From: Nocardioides campestrisoli
Lineage (GTDB): Bacteria; Actinomycetota; Actinomycetes; Propionibacteriales; Nocardioidaceae
Reading direction: 5' to 3'
Length of the DNA stretch: 64,000 bases
NCBI RefSeq assembly: GCF_013624435.2
Contig: NZ_CP061768.1
Coordinates: 620,001 to 684,000 of the forward strand
Below the pieces are notes generated by a model. It saw nothing but the letters and a program-made list of their open reading frames with translations. It ran no database searches and was not told the origin of the DNA. This document shows positions 35,231-44,056 of this stretch, piece after piece (position 1 is the first letter of the stretch; each line of letters opens with the position of its first letter). The translations under genes and the position numbers were made by a program.

Positions 35231-36961
35231 TTGACTCTCCGCCGTGCCCTGGGACTGCTGCTCGCCGTGATCGTGGGGGCGGGTGCCTACGCTGCTTGGG
35301 TTGGTTGGCAGGTGAAGGACGACCTCGAGTCCGCCGAAACTCACGGCCGCGCCTTGGAGGCCGCGCTTCGCGCCGACGATCGCGTCGCCGCCGAGGAGGC
35401 TTCAGATCGGCTGCAGCGAGCGAGTGCTTCGGCGCGGAAGCGGACCGACGGCGCCCTGTGGAGCGCACTCGGACGCCTGCCGGTCGTCGGCGACGACGCC
35501 CAGGGCGTGCGGGCGCTCGCCCGCTCGATGGAGACCTTCTCCGCCCAGGCAGTTCCGCCGTTGCTTGAGACCTCCAGCCTGCTCGAGGGGGTAAGCCGCG
35601 GACAGGGGGTACATCTCCCCACCATCCGCTCCCTGACCGAGCCGGTCGCTTCGGCCGCGTCCGCCCTAGAATCGGCCAGGCGTGACGTTGCGGGCGTCCA
35701 CAGCGCTGGTTTCGTGGCGCCGTTTCGAGACCCCTTCGAGGAGTACGTCGAGCTCGTGGCGGCGGCAGACCGTGGCTTCGGTGCTGCCACGACCGCGGTG
35801 GAGCTCCTGCCGGACATGCTGGGTGGATCTGACCCGCGTGACTACCTGATCGTCTTCCAGAACAACGCCGAGGTCCGGGCCTCCGGCGGTCTCCCGGGGG
35901 CCTGGGCGCACGTACGTACCGAGGGCGGGCGGATCGTCCTGGTGGAGCAGGGGTCGACCGCCGACTTCCCGGAGCGCCGACGACCGGTGCTCCCGCTCTC
36001 CGCGGTGGAGCGTGAGCTCTATGGAGCGCAGCTTGGGACCTATTGGCACGACGCCAACTTCACCCCGGACTTCCCGCGCGCGGCTGCGCTCTGGGCCGCG
36101 CACTTCGAGGAGTCCCGCCCGGTCGAGCTCGATGGGGTCCTGAGCCTCGACACGGTGGCACTCTCCTACCTGCTGAAGGGGACCGGCCCAGTCTCGGCGG
36201 GCGGCGTGACCATCGACGCCGGCAACGCAGTAGACCAGCTGCTGCACCAGACCTACCGGGATCTGACGGACCCGGCTGCCCAGGACGCCCGGTTCCAGGC
36301 GATGGCGCTAGCGGTCTTCGACGCAGTGACCGGCGAGGTGGACTCTCCGATGGACCTGGCCGCGGGCTTCGGGCGGGCCGGACGCGAGGGGCGCTTCCTG
36401 ATGCACTCGTTCCGATCCGAGGTTCAGGAGCGCCTGACCGGCACGACCGTGGCGGGGGAGCTGCTGTCGGAGCCCTCGAAGCGTCCGACGGTCGACGTGA
36501 CCTTCGACGACGCCACCGGGTCCAAGATGTCCTACTACCTTCGCTATGACGTCCGGGTGCGCGCCGAGGCTTGCGGCGGCGGAGATCAGCGGCTGGCGGG
36601 GTCGATGCGTCTGGGCTCGACGATCGCTCACGGCGAGGTGGACGACCTGCCCGAGTACATCTCGGGCGGGGGGATCTACGGCACCGAGCCAGGTTCCCAG
36701 CTCGTGGTGGCCAGGATCTACGGCCCGATCGATGGGGAGGTGACCGACGTGCGGTTCGACGGGGAGCCGGTCGAGGTGGAGACGGTTGAGCTGGACGGAC
36801 GGCCGGTGGCGACGCTGGTCGCGCAGCTGAGTCCGACCCAGAATGTCGACGTGACCTGGCGGATGACCACAGGCGAGGGACAGACCGGCGACGGACGCGT
36901 AGGCGTGACTCCCAGCATCGTCTCGGGGGATGCTGACTCGACGTTCGCCAGCGACTGCTGA
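35231..36961 (+). CDS. DUF4012 envelope protein
   Basis: 576 residues, TTG start with GAAGGAA upstream. One N-terminal membrane helix (LGLLLAVIVGAGAYAAWVGW), a helical stalk (~30-180), then the DUF4012 core with YLIVFQNNAEVRASGGLPGA, YWHDANFTPDFPRAAALW and GVLSLDTVALSYLLKGTGPV. DUF4012 proteins are linked to actinobacterial polysaccharide loci; the core recalls LytR-CpsA-Psr-like or transglutaminase-like surface enzymes, but activity is not established. It converges with the BY-kinase gene. Confidence 0.8.
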   Translation: MTLRRALGLLLAVIVGAGAYAAWVGWQVKDDLESAETHGRALEAALRADDRVAAEEASDRLQRASASARKRTDGALWSALGRLPVVGDDAQGVRALARSMETFSAQAVPPLLETSSLLEGVSRGQGVHLPTIRSLTEPVASAASALESARRDVAGVHSAGFVAPFRDPFEEYVELVAAADRGFGAATTAVELLPDMLGGSDPRDYLIVFQNNAEVRASGGLPGAWAHVRTEGGRIVLVEQGSTADFPERRRPVLPLSAVERELYGAQLGTYWHDANFTPDFPRAAALWAAHFEESRPVELDGVLSLDTVALSYLLKGTGPVSAGGVTIDAGNAVDQLLHQTYRDLTDPAAQDARFQAMALAVFDAVTGEVDSPMDLAAGFGRAGREGRFLMHSFRSEVQERLTGTTVAGELLSEPSKRPTVDVTFDDATGSKMSYYLRYDVRVRAEACGGGDQRLAGSMRLGSTIAHGEVDDLPEYISGGGIYGTEPGSQLVVARIYGPIDGEVTDVRFDGEPVEVETVELDGRPVATLVAQLSPTQNVDVTWRMTTGEGQTGDGRVGVTPSIVSGDADSTFASDC

Positions 36962-37112
36962 GCGGCAGGCTGGGGGGAGCTCTGGCCTAGTTTCGAGAGC
37001 CTGCCCGAAAGGGGCGCGCAGAGCGAAGTGGCGCGCCAGCCGCCCTCAGGGATGTGGCCGAGCTTCTGCAGTGGACGACACTCAACTCTCAAGCGCGCAC
37101 TACCCCGGGACA

Positions 37113-37170
37113 CGAGAACCTCCGGGTGGGAGTGGCCCTGCACAAGCCACATCCCATTCGGAGGTTCTCG
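37113..37170. terminator. Long imperfect hairpin between convergent DUF4012 and BY-kinase genes
   Basis: Outer arms CGAGAACCTCCG (37113-37124) and 37159-37170 pair perfectly; an inner TGGGAGTGGC/GCCACATCCCA stem continues. A bidirectional terminator is the simplest reading. The other bases of 36962-37216 show no gene. Confidence 0.65.
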
Positions 37171-37216
37171 TTCGTCCAAGCAGGCCCGCCGTTATCGACG
37201 TCCTGGCCGGATACAA

Positions 37217-38626
37217 CTAGGCGCGAGCCTTGCGGGCAGCCCTGCCCTTGAGCGGCACCGCCTCCACATCCGGGGCGTAGCCGTAGCCATAGCCGTAGCC
37301 GTAGCCGCTCATGCCTCGCCGGTGCGGCACCATGTTGAGCACGATGCCGACCGTTCGCGCGCCGACCGCATCAAGGCGCTCGACCGCGTGGGTCAGCTGG
37401 TCCTTGGTGGTCTTGCCATACCGAGCCACCAGGAGTGCGCCGTCCGCCTGGGAGGCGATCAGCGCAGCATCGGTGACCGGCAGGAGCGGCGGAGCGTCCA
37501 GGATGACCAGGTCGAACCGGCTGCGCAGCTCCGCGAGCAGTTCCTGCATGGCGTGCGACTGGAGCAGCTCCGACGGGTTGGGGGGGATCGCACCGCTCGG
37601 CAGGACGGTGAGCCCCGACTCCTGTTCCTGGAGTGCGTCGTCGAGAGAGACCTTGCCGACCAGGGCGGTGGTGAGGCCGATGGTGTTGTCGATGCCGAGG
37701 GCGTGGCTGAGCCGCGGCCGGCGCAGGTCGGCCTCGACCACGACCACCTTGGTGCCTGCCTGAGCGGTGGCGAGCGCGAGATTGACCGACGTGGTGGTCT
37801 TTCCCTCCCCGGGGATCGAGCTGGAGACCACATAGGCGCGGCCGCCGGCTCGGTCGACGTCGACGAACTGCATGTTGGTGCGCAGCACCCGGAACGCCTC
37901 GACCCGGGGAGCGTGCGGCTCCAGGGAACTGATCAGCGGCCGCTTGGGTGCCGAGCTGTCGAAGGCGATCGACCCCAGCACCGGGGCGCCACCCGATTCC
38001 GTGGCCTGCTCACCGGTCTTGACCGTGTTGTCCATGACCTCGCGGAGCACGGCGATCCCGAGACCCAGCAGCAGGCCCAGCACGCCGGCCAGGCCGAAGT
38101 TGCGCACCGGCTGGGGGGAGACCGGGGAGTCCTCGAAGGAGGCGTCGTCGACCACGGTGGCCTTGATCGGGGCTCGCTCCTCACCCGACGGGGTCTCGAG
38201 CTCGCGGATCAGGTCCTGGAGCTCCTCGACGTAGGCCTGGGCCAGCGTCTGAGCGGCTCGCGCATCCGGGTCGGTTGCGGTGATCGACAGGATCACCGTC
38301 TCCGGGACCACGCTGGCCTGCACGCGGCCCGGGAGGCTGGAGATCTCGTCCTCGTCCAGGTCGAGTCGCTGCCCCACGACCTCGGCGAGTTCGCGACCGC
38401 CGACGAGGTCGGCGTAGGAGCTGACCCGCTGGGTGGCGAAGAGGTTCCCCTGGTAGGCCTGGGCGGTGTCCGACTGGCTGGTCGAGACGAAGAGCCGCGC
38501 AGACGATGAGTACTGCGGAGTGGCGTTGAACGTCAGGAGCGCTGCAACCCCCAGACAGACCGCGATCGTTGCCAGGATGAACATCCAGCGGCGCTGAATG
38601 ATGCGCCAGTAGTCGCGGAGCTCCAC
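37217..38626 (-). CDS. Polysaccharide co-polymerase / BY-kinase (Wzz-Wzc fusion)
   Basis: 469 residues, GTG start with AAGGGG. N-terminal Wzz domain between two membrane helices (~16-36 and 177-195), then a cytoplasmic tyrosine kinase: Walker A SSSIPGEGKTTTS (269-279), VVVVEADLRRPR (Walker A'), LVILDAPPL (Walker B). The tail at ~441-452 is an alternating Gly-Tyr cluster, the autophosphorylation site. BY-kinases set chain length and export of surface polysaccharide and cycle with a low-molecular-weight tyrosine phosphatase; here that phosphatase domain is in the CysC fusion encoded upstream. Confidence 0.92.
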   Translation of the reverse strand: MELRDYWRIIQRRWMFILATIAVCLGVAALLTFNATPQYSSSARLFVSTSQSDTAQAYQGNLFATQRVSSYADLVGGRELAEVVGQRLDLDEDEISSLPGRVQASVVPETVILSITATDPDARAAQTLAQAYVEELQDLIRELETPSGEERAPIKATVVDDASFEDSPVSPQPVRNFGLAGVLGLLLGLGIAVLREVMDNTVKTGEQATESGGAPVLGSIAFDSSAPKRPLISSLEPHAPRVEAFRVLRTNMQFVDVDRAGGRAYVVSSSIPGEGKTTTSVNLALATAQAGTKVVVVEADLRRPRLSHALGIDNTIGLTTALVGKVSLDDALQEQESGLTVLPSGAIPPNPSELLQSHAMQELLAELRSRFDLVILDAPPLLPVTDAALIASQADGALLVARYGKTTKDQLTHAVERLDAVGARTVGIVLNMVPHRRGMSGYGYGYGYGYAPDVEAVPLKGRAARKARA

Positions 38627-38682
38627 GGTTCCCCTTCGTCGTGCCCGGGCAGCGCCGGACCAGCCGTTGTGTGCGCGTCAGC

Positions 38683-39711
38683 CTAACTGTCAGCGTGGTT
38701 CTTCATTCCCACCGCGCGGGAACCGTATGCCGGGTCCTCCAGCTGAGCCACCGTCGGTGAGCCGAACATCGGCAGCCCCGTCGTCCGGCGGATGAGGCCC
38801 CAGACCAACGGCACCAGCACCACCATGACCAGGCCGACCACGGCCACCAGCATCGGCGAGGTCTCGTCCTCACCCGCGCCGAGCGGGGCCCAGCCGGCCT
38901 TGTCAAGCAGCGCGACGCCCGACATGGTGAGCACCACGACAATGGCTCGGCGGATCAGCGACTGCGGCACCCGCGGCGCCAGCTTGCTGCCGAGGATCGT
39001 GCCCGGCACCGAGCCGAGAACCAGCGGCACCAGGATGCCCCAGTCGAGCCCGTGGATGGCGATGTTGGAGATGGCGGCGGCCAGCACCAACGGCACGGCC
39101 TGGACGAGGTCGGTGCCCACCAGCTTCACCGCGGAGAGCCCGGGGTAGAGCATCAGCAGCGAGATCATGATGACCGAGCCGGAGCCGACGCTCGTGACGC
39201 CGACGAGCAGGCCCCCGGCCATGCCGACCAGCAGGGTGGGGATCGGCCGGATCACCGGGTTGTCGTTGACCTCGTGGTTGCCGGCGCGGACCCGCAGCAG
39301 GTTGATGTAGAGGCGCGCGGCGTAGGTGAGCGCGGCCAGCAGCAGCGCGAAGCCGATGCAGAGCTTGAGCGTCCGGTCGAGCTGCTCGGGGCTGTCGGTG
39401 AACCACGAGACGAGGTAGGGCCCGAGCAGGGCGGTCGGCACCGAGCCGATCACCAGCCACATCGCGAGCCGCATGTTGGGGGAGCCCTCGCGCTTGTGCA
39501 CGATCGCCCCGCCGGTCTTGTAGACCGCGGCCGCCGTCAGGTCGGCGGTCACCACGGTGGCGGTGTCCCCGACGCCCAGGAAGATCAGTGCGGGCGTCAT
39601 CAGCGCGCCGCCTCCCATGCCGGTCAGGCCGACGACGATGCCGACGAAGAAGCCGGCCGCGAGGATCGCGAGGAAGGCCGTGGTCAGCCAGTCCAGGGTG
39701 AGCCAGTCCAT
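38683..39711 (-). CDS. TSUP (TauE/SafE) family anion permease
   Basis: 342 residues, about eight membrane helices in two repeats. Signatures GFFVGIVVGLTGMGGGALMTP and VGMAGGLLVGVTSVGSGSVIM are the family's paired glycine-rich motifs. TSUP carriers move sulfite, sulfate, thiosulfate or organosulfonates. The ATG overlaps the stop of the CysC fusion gene by one base (TGATG), so permease and APS kinase are translated together, which favours a sulfur oxyanion as substrate. Direction not known. Confidence 0.85.
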   Translation of the reverse strand: MDWLTLDWLTTAFLAILAAGFFVGIVVGLTGMGGGALMTPALIFLGVGDTATVVTADLTAAAVYKTGGAIVHKREGSPNMRLAMWLVIGSVPTALLGPYLVSWFTDSPEQLDRTLKLCIGFALLLAALTYAARLYINLLRVRAGNHEVNDNPVIRPIPTLLVGMAGGLLVGVTSVGSGSVIMISLLMLYPGLSAVKLVGTDLVQAVPLVLAAAISNIAIHGLDWGILVPLVLGSVPGTILGSKLAPRVPQSLIRRAIVVVLTMSGVALLDKAGWAPLGAGEDETSPMLVAVVGLVMVVLVPLVWGLIRRTTGLPMFGSPTVAQLEDPAYGSRAVGMKNHADS

Positions 39712-41495
39712 CAGCGGTCCTTCGCGTCGTGGGTAGGAACGGTGTCGGTGAGAGCGGGGATGACGACCTCGAGGTGGCCGGTGATCTGGTCGGCCGCGGC
39801 GCGGGCGGCTTCCGGACCGCGCCGGTACGGGTCGGCCACGTCCAGTGCGGGATCGGGGACGCTGCGCCGGCGTGCGAGCTCGTCGAGCAGGGCGCGGCCC
39901 GTCAGGTCGCTCGCCTCAGCCGCGGCGGCGAACTGCCCGAGGGTGAAGACCTTGCGGAACGCCTGCGGGTGCTCCTCGAGCACGAACGTGCGGTGCCGGG
40001 TCTCCGCGGTCAGCACCACGTCGGCCTGCTCCACCAGCTCGGCGGTGAGCGGTCGGCTGGCGAACTCGCCGGGCTCGACCCCCGGGGAGAGGGCGGCGGT
40101 CATCTCGGCGTCCAGGGGCTCGCGGTCGTGGCCGTGCGTGCCCGCGCTGATGAACTCGAGGTCTGCGCCGTCGCCCGCCAGGTGCCGCGCGGTGACCTCC
40201 GCGAAGGCCGACCGGCAGATGTTGGCCGTGCAGACGAAGAGGACCCTGAGGGGCCGCCGAGACGGGCCGGGGGTGGCCGCCTCAGCTCTCGGCTCGTCCA
40301 GCACCAGGTGCCCCGACGCGGACAGCTCCTGCAGCACGTCGCCGAGCGCGTCCTCGATCGTCCGCCCGGTGGTGTCGACCCGCACCGCCGCGTCCTCCGG
40401 CTCCTCGTACGGCGAGGAGATGCCGGTGAACTCGGGGATCTCCCCGCGCCGGGCCTTGGCGTAGAGGCCCTTGCGGTCGCGCCGCTCGCACTCCTCCAAC
40501 GGGGTGGCGACGTGGATGAGGAAGAAGTGACCGCCGGCGTCCTCGACCATCTCCCGCACCTGCTGACGGGTCTCGTCGAAGGGGGCGATAGGGCTGCAGA
40601 CCGCGACGCCACCGTGCCGGGCGATCTCGGCGGCGACCCAGCCGATCCGGCGGATGTTGGTCTCCCGGTCGGCCTTGGAGAATGTGAGCCCGGCCGAGAG
40701 GTTCCTGCGGACCACGTCACCGTCGAGGCTGGTGACCGTGCGCTCGCCCTGCTCCAGGATCCGGTCGGTCAGCGCGCGGGCCAGGGTCGACTTGCCGCTG
40801 CCGGAGAGGCCGGTGAAGAAGAGGACGAGGCCCTGCTCGCCGGGGGCGGGGCGGTCGAAGTCGACGATGGCGCCGATCTCGGGGGACAGGTCGTCGTCTC
40901 CGGGGTCGGCGAGCCCGTGGACGGGGTCGCCCTGGGCGTAGTTGTCGACCACCCGGACGCCGAGCTCGTGGTCGAGGTCGGCGTCGCCGTGGGAGGCGAA
41001 CGGTACGACGACCACCGCGGCGTCCGGCAGGGCGCGCGCCGCGGCCAGGGTGGCGCGGACCAGTCCGACGGGGGAGAGCGAGGGGGTGCCGGTCCCGGCG
41101 AGGGCGAGCAGCACCAGGGGGCCGAGCTCGCGGAGCTCGTCGAGCTGAGCGGTCGTCAGCGCGTCGGTGACCGGCACGAAGGTGCGGCCGGCGTACTGCT
41201 CCCGGGTGGTGGCGGGGGAGAGGTAGTGGTCCCGGAACGGGCCGAACTGGGCGTGCGTCAGCGGCTCGATCCGGCCTCCGCTGACGCGTGCGAGCGGCAG
41301 CCCCTCGGGGTCGACCAATTCGACGGTCGGCGCGTCGCGCAGCGCCTCGGGCAGGCTCAGCGTGATCGGGCTGCCCGGCTCGTCGAACGCCGTCGTCGGA
41401 GCGAACGCCCCCGAGACCAGGAGCTCGAGGTCGTCGAGCTCGACAGGCGTCGGGCAGTGCTGGGGCGCGGGCGGAAGCACGGGGGAGTCTGACAC
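39711..41495 (-). CDS. cysC: APS kinase with N-terminal ATP-sulfurylase-like domain and C-terminal low-MW tyrosine phosphatase
   Basis: 594 residues from GTG 41495; AGAGG lies nine bases before it, whereas ATG 41504 directly abuts that site. Residues ~1-210 resemble the N-terminal PUA-like domain of ATP sulfurylase but lack its catalytic domain. Residues ~225-395 are a complete APS kinase (P-loop GLSGSGKST 229-237, DGDVVRRNL, GLYAKARRGEIPEFTGISSPYE). Residues ~415-594 are a low-molecular-weight phosphatase with VCTANICRS (Cys422, Arg428) and the general-acid DPYRRG (Asp555). It should make PAPS and remove phosphate from tyrosine. No linker break or frameshift. Upstream of TSUP and the BY-kinase on the same strand. 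Confidence 0.9.
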   Translation of the reverse strand: MSDSPVLPPAPQHCPTPVELDDLELLVSGAFAPTTAFDEPGSPITLSLPEALRDAPTVELVDPEGLPLARVSGGRIEPLTHAQFGPFRDHYLSPATTREQYAGRTFVPVTDALTTAQLDELRELGPLVLLALAGTGTPSLSPVGLVRATLAAARALPDAAVVVVPFASHGDADLDHELGVRVVDNYAQGDPVHGLADPGDDDLSPEIGAIVDFDRPAPGEQGLVLFFTGLSGSGKSTLARALTDRILEQGERTVTSLDGDVVRRNLSAGLTFSKADRETNIRRIGWVAAEIARHGGVAVCSPIAPFDETRQQVREMVEDAGGHFFLIHVATPLEECERRDRKGLYAKARRGEIPEFTGISSPYEEPEDAAVRVDTTGRTIEDALGDVLQELSASGHLVLDEPRAEAATPGPSRRPLRVLFVCTANICRSAFAEVTARHLAGDGADLEFISAGTHGHDREPLDAEMTAALSPGVEPGEFASRPLTAELVEQADVVLTAETRHRTFVLEEHPQAFRKVFTLGQFAAAAEASDLTGRALLDELARRRSVPDPALDVADPYRRGPEAARAAADQITGHLEVVIPALTDTVPTHDAKDR

Positions 41496-41524
41496 GCGGC
41501 ACATCCTCTCAAAGACCCGCCAAC

Positions 41525-41530
41525 TAACCT
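41525..41530 (+). promoter_or_regulatory. -10 box (TAACCT) of the asparaginase gene, leaderless
   Basis: TAACCT ends seven bases before ATG 41538. Only 42 bases separate this start from the divergent CysC-fusion start, so both promoters overlap. Confidence 0.55.
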
Positions 41531-41537
41531 GACCGCC

Positions 41538-42497
41538 ATGCGTAGCCCTGACGTCGTGGCCGAGATCGTGCGTTCCGGATTCGTGGAAGGGCGGCACCAC
41601 GGGTCCGTCGTCGCCCTCGCTCCCGACGGGTCCCTCGACTGGTCGGTGGGGTCGGTGGACGCGCCGATTCTGCCTCGTTCGTGCAGCAAGCCGGTCCAGG
41701 CGCTGGCCATGGTCCGGGTCGGTCTGGACCTGCCGTCCGACCTGCTCGCCCTGGCCTGCGCGTCACACTCCGGGGAGCCGTTCCACGTCGACGGCGTACG
41801 CCGCATCCTGGCCGGCGCCGGCCTGGACGAGTCCGCGTTGCAGACGCCCGCCGACTGGCCGCTGGACGACGCGGCGAAGGAGCAGGTGCTTCGAGCGGGC
41901 GGTGAGCGGTCGTCGATCCTGATGAACTGCTCGGGCAAGCACGCCGCCATGCTCGCCACCTGTGTGCTGCGCGGCTGGGACACCGCGACGTACCTGGCGC
42001 CCGAGCACCCGCTGCAGGTCGCGATCGCCGAGACGATCGCGGAGCTGACCGGGAAGTCGATCAAGGTGCACGCGGTCGACGGGTGCGGGGCGCCGCTGCT
42101 CTCGGTCTCACTGACCGGCCTGGCGCGCGCGTTCCGGACACTGGCCGTGGCGGACTCCGGGCCCGAGCGCGAGATCGCCGAGGCGATCCGGGCGCATCCG
42201 GCCTACGTCTCCGGGACGACCCGGGACGAGCGCGCCCTGCTCACCGCCGTTCCGGGCGCGATCGGCAAGGCGGGTGCTGAGGCCTGCTACGTCGTGGCGC
42301 TGCCCGACGGTCGCGCGGTCGCGCTGAAGATCGACGACGGTGGGTCGCGGGCGCGGCCGGTGGTGATGGCCGCGGCGCTGGAGCGGTCGGGGGTGCTGGA
42401 GCTGCCGGGGGTGGATGGCGAGGCGGTGCTGGCCACCGGGCGGCATGCGCTGCTCGGTGGGGGACGGGTCGTGGGTGAGGTGCGGGCCTGCGTGTAG
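41538..42497 (+). CDS. L-asparaginase II family protein
   Basis: 319 residues matching the asparaginase II family of actinobacteria and rhizobia: SGFVEGRHHGSVVAL, LPRSCSKPVQALAM, ASHSGEPFHVDGVRRIL, NCSGKHAAMLATC and VDGCGAPLLSVSL, where the conserved Ser/Lys/Cys residues lie. It is unrelated in fold to E. coli AnsB and is predicted to be cytoplasmic. It hydrolyses L-asparagine to aspartate and ammonia. No partner genes adjacent. Confidence 0.88.
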   Translation: MRSPDVVAEIVRSGFVEGRHHGSVVALAPDGSLDWSVGSVDAPILPRSCSKPVQALAMVRVGLDLPSDLLALACASHSGEPFHVDGVRRILAGAGLDESALQTPADWPLDDAAKEQVLRAGGERSSILMNCSGKHAAMLATCVLRGWDTATYLAPEHPLQVAIAETIAELTGKSIKVHAVDGCGAPLLSVSLTGLARAFRTLAVADSGPEREIAEAIRAHPAYVSGTTRDERALLTAVPGAIGKAGAEACYVVALPDGRAVALKIDDGGSRARPVVMAAALERSGVLELPGVDGEAVLATGRHALLGGGRVVGEVRACV

Positions 42498-42546
42498 ACG
42501 TACCCGATGTGGGCGTGTCGGGCATCACGCGGGTTGTGCTTGCAAG

Positions 42547-42564
42547 TGCTAACAATTGCTAGCA
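42547..42564 (+). promoter_or_regulatory. Direct repeats TGCTARCA, candidate autoregulatory operator
   Basis: TGCTAACA (42547-42554) and TGCTAGCA (42557-42564) are ten bases apart, one helical turn, and contain overlapping palindromes (CAATTG, GCTAGC). They lie just before the start of an XRE regulator and over its likely -10 region (TAGCAC). Confidence 0.5.
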
Positions 42565-42574
42565 CTGTGGGGGT

Positions 42575-42958
42575 GTGGCCAAAGGGAAGGTGGGAGAGTA
42601 CCTACGGGAGCAGCGGCTCGCGTCGAAGCTGTCGCTTCGCCAGCTCGCGGACCTCGCAGGGGTCTCGAACCCTTACCTCAGCCAGATCGAGCGAGGGCTG
42701 CGCAAGCCCTCGGCCGACGTGCTCCAGCAGATCGCGAAGGCACTGAGGATCTCGTCCGAACAGCTCTACGTGCAGGCCGGCATCCTCGACCCGCGTGAAG
42801 GGCTGGAGGGGGCGACCGAGACCGCCATCCTGGGCGACCCCCGGCTCACCGAGCGACAGAAGCAGTCGCTGCTCGACGTCTACACCTCCTTTCTCGCTCT
42901 CAACTCCGGGGAAGGTGCAGCACGACCCACCGAGGCTCCATCCACCGAAAGGGAGTGA
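42575..42958 (+). CDS. XRE-family transcriptional regulator (Rv0474-like)
   Basis: 127 residues, GTG start. N-terminal helix-turn-helix (YLREQRLASKLSLRQLADLA, GVSNPYLSQIERGLRKPS), then a short acidic effector tail ending LTERQKQSLLDVYTSFLAL. The order regulator, HbhA-like, DUF2516 is that of Rv0474-Rv0475-Rv0476 in M. tuberculosis. It probably controls its own promoter through the repeats above and the gene six bases downstream. Confidence 0.82.
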   Translation: MAKGKVGEYLREQRLASKLSLRQLADLAGVSNPYLSQIERGLRKPSADVLQQIAKALRISSEQLYVQAGILDPREGLEGATETAILGDPRLTERQKQSLLDVYTSFLALNSGEGAARPTEAPSTERE

Positions 42959-42964
42959 ACGATC

Positions 42965-43567
42965 ATGGCCAACACCACCACGAAGTTCGACGTACGGACC
43001 GGGGCCGCGAAGGTCTTCTACGCCGGCGTCGGCGTCAACGACCTGGCCGTCGAGAAGGTCCGCAGCTATGTCGCGGACGTGCAGGCCCGCGTGGCCAAGG
43101 CACAGCAGGAGGTGTCCAGCCTCGAGATCGACCCGAAGGCGCTGCGTGCCCGGATCGAGGCCCGGGTCGCCGAGCTGCAGGCCGGTGCGAAGACCTACCC
43201 CGGCAAGGTGCAGGCGCTGGTCGACGACAACGTCGACACCGCCACCGCCCTCTACGGCGACCTGGTCAAGCGCGGCGAGACCCTGGTCGGCCGGATCCGG
43301 CGCCAGCAGTCCACCAAGGCGACCGTGACCCAGGCCAAGTCCACCAGCGCCAAGGCGAAGACCACCACCACCCAGGCGAAGAAGACCGGCTCGGCGGCCA
43401 AGACCACCGCCAAGAGCGCGGCCAAGAAGGCGACCAAGACCAGCCCGGCCCGCAAGAAGGCCGCCACCACGAAGTCGTCGGCCAAGGCCACCGCCACCAC
43501 CGCGACCAAGACCGCCTCCTCGGCGACGCAGGCCGTCACCGACGCCGCCAAGAAGGTCGGCGACTGA
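42965..43567 (+). CDS. hbhA: Heparin-binding hemagglutinin-like (HbhA-type) protein
   Basis: 200 residues. The N-terminal ~110 form a helical coiled coil (AVEKVRSYVADVQARVAKAQ); the C-terminal ~85 are Lys/Ala/Thr-rich repeats (AKSTSAKAKTTTTQAKKT, AKSAAKKATKTSPARKKA), as in mycobacterial HbhA, which binds sulfated glycans through this tail. No signal peptide, as with HbhA. In a non-pathogen it may act in DNA or lipid-body binding or adhesion. Coupled to the XRE gene and followed by a strong terminator. Confidence 0.75.
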   Translation: MANTTTKFDVRTGAAKVFYAGVGVNDLAVEKVRSYVADVQARVAKAQQEVSSLEIDPKALRARIEARVAELQAGAKTYPGKVQALVDDNVDTATALYGDLVKRGETLVGRIRRQQSTKATVTQAKSTSAKAKTTTTQAKKTGSAAKTTAKSAAKKATKTSPARKKAATTKSSAKATATTATKTASSATQAVTDAAKKVGD

Positions 43568-43632
43568 AGGAACGACGACGAGGAGCAGCTGACGCTCTTC
43601 TGAGCCGGGCCTGAGGCCCGGCTGGCACGCAG

Positions 43633-43662
43633 AGACCCCGGACGCACTCGCGTCCGGGGTCT
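43633..43662 (+). terminator. 13-bp hairpin terminator after hbhA
   Basis: AGACCCCGGACGC, loop ACTC, perfect complement, then TTG. Confidence 0.88.
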
Positions 43663-43680
43663 TTGCGTGTCGATCACCCG

Positions 43681-43686
43681 TATCCT
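43681..43686 (+). promoter_or_regulatory. -10 box (TATCCT) of the DUF2516 gene, leaderless
   Basis: TATCCT ends six bases before GTG 43693 and follows the hbhA terminator, so this gene has its own promoter. Confidence 0.5.
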
Positions 43687-43692
43687 GGGTGG

Positions 43693-43977
43693 GTGGACTT
43701 CTTCGCCTTCCAGAGCGGCCTGATGCTGTTCGTCTTCTTCGGCCTGCTGCTGGTCAAGGGCTTCGCCTTCGTGACCGCCCTGATGTTCTCCGCCGAGGCC
43801 TACGAGGCGGCCGGCAAGCTGACCAAGGTGGCCTGGTGCGCGATCCTCGGGCTCGGGTTCGCCACCCAGCTGATCCTCCCGGGACCGCTGGGCATCCTCA
43901 ACCTGGCCTTCACCATCGCCGCGTTCGTCTACCTCGCCGACGTGCGGCCGGCGCTCAAGGGCCTGACGCGCCGCTGA
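43693..43977 (+). CDS. DUF2516 membrane protein
   Basis: 94 residues from GTG 43693, which fits the -10 box; longer readings run into the terminator. Three hydrophobic segments (FQSGLMLFVFFGLLLVKGFA, a central VAWCAILGLGFATQLIL and LGILNLAFTIAAFVYLADV). Family of unknown function, located next to hbhA in mycobacteria (Rv0476). Confidence 0.78.
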   Translation: MDFFAFQSGLMLFVFFGLLLVKGFAFVTALMFSAEAYEAAGKLTKVAWCAILGLGFATQLILPGPLGILNLAFTIAAFVYLADVRPALKGLTRR

Positions 43978-44056
43978 CTGCGCGTCCGTTGGACTTGCGG
44001 GCTAGACCGCCAGGATCGCGATACCCTGAGGCCTCGCGATCTGGGAGGCAGGACAC

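Noticed and set aside
37113..37170. Long hairpin considered as a structured regulatory RNA
   Set aside because: It lies between two convergent gene ends, where a bidirectional terminator is sufficient.
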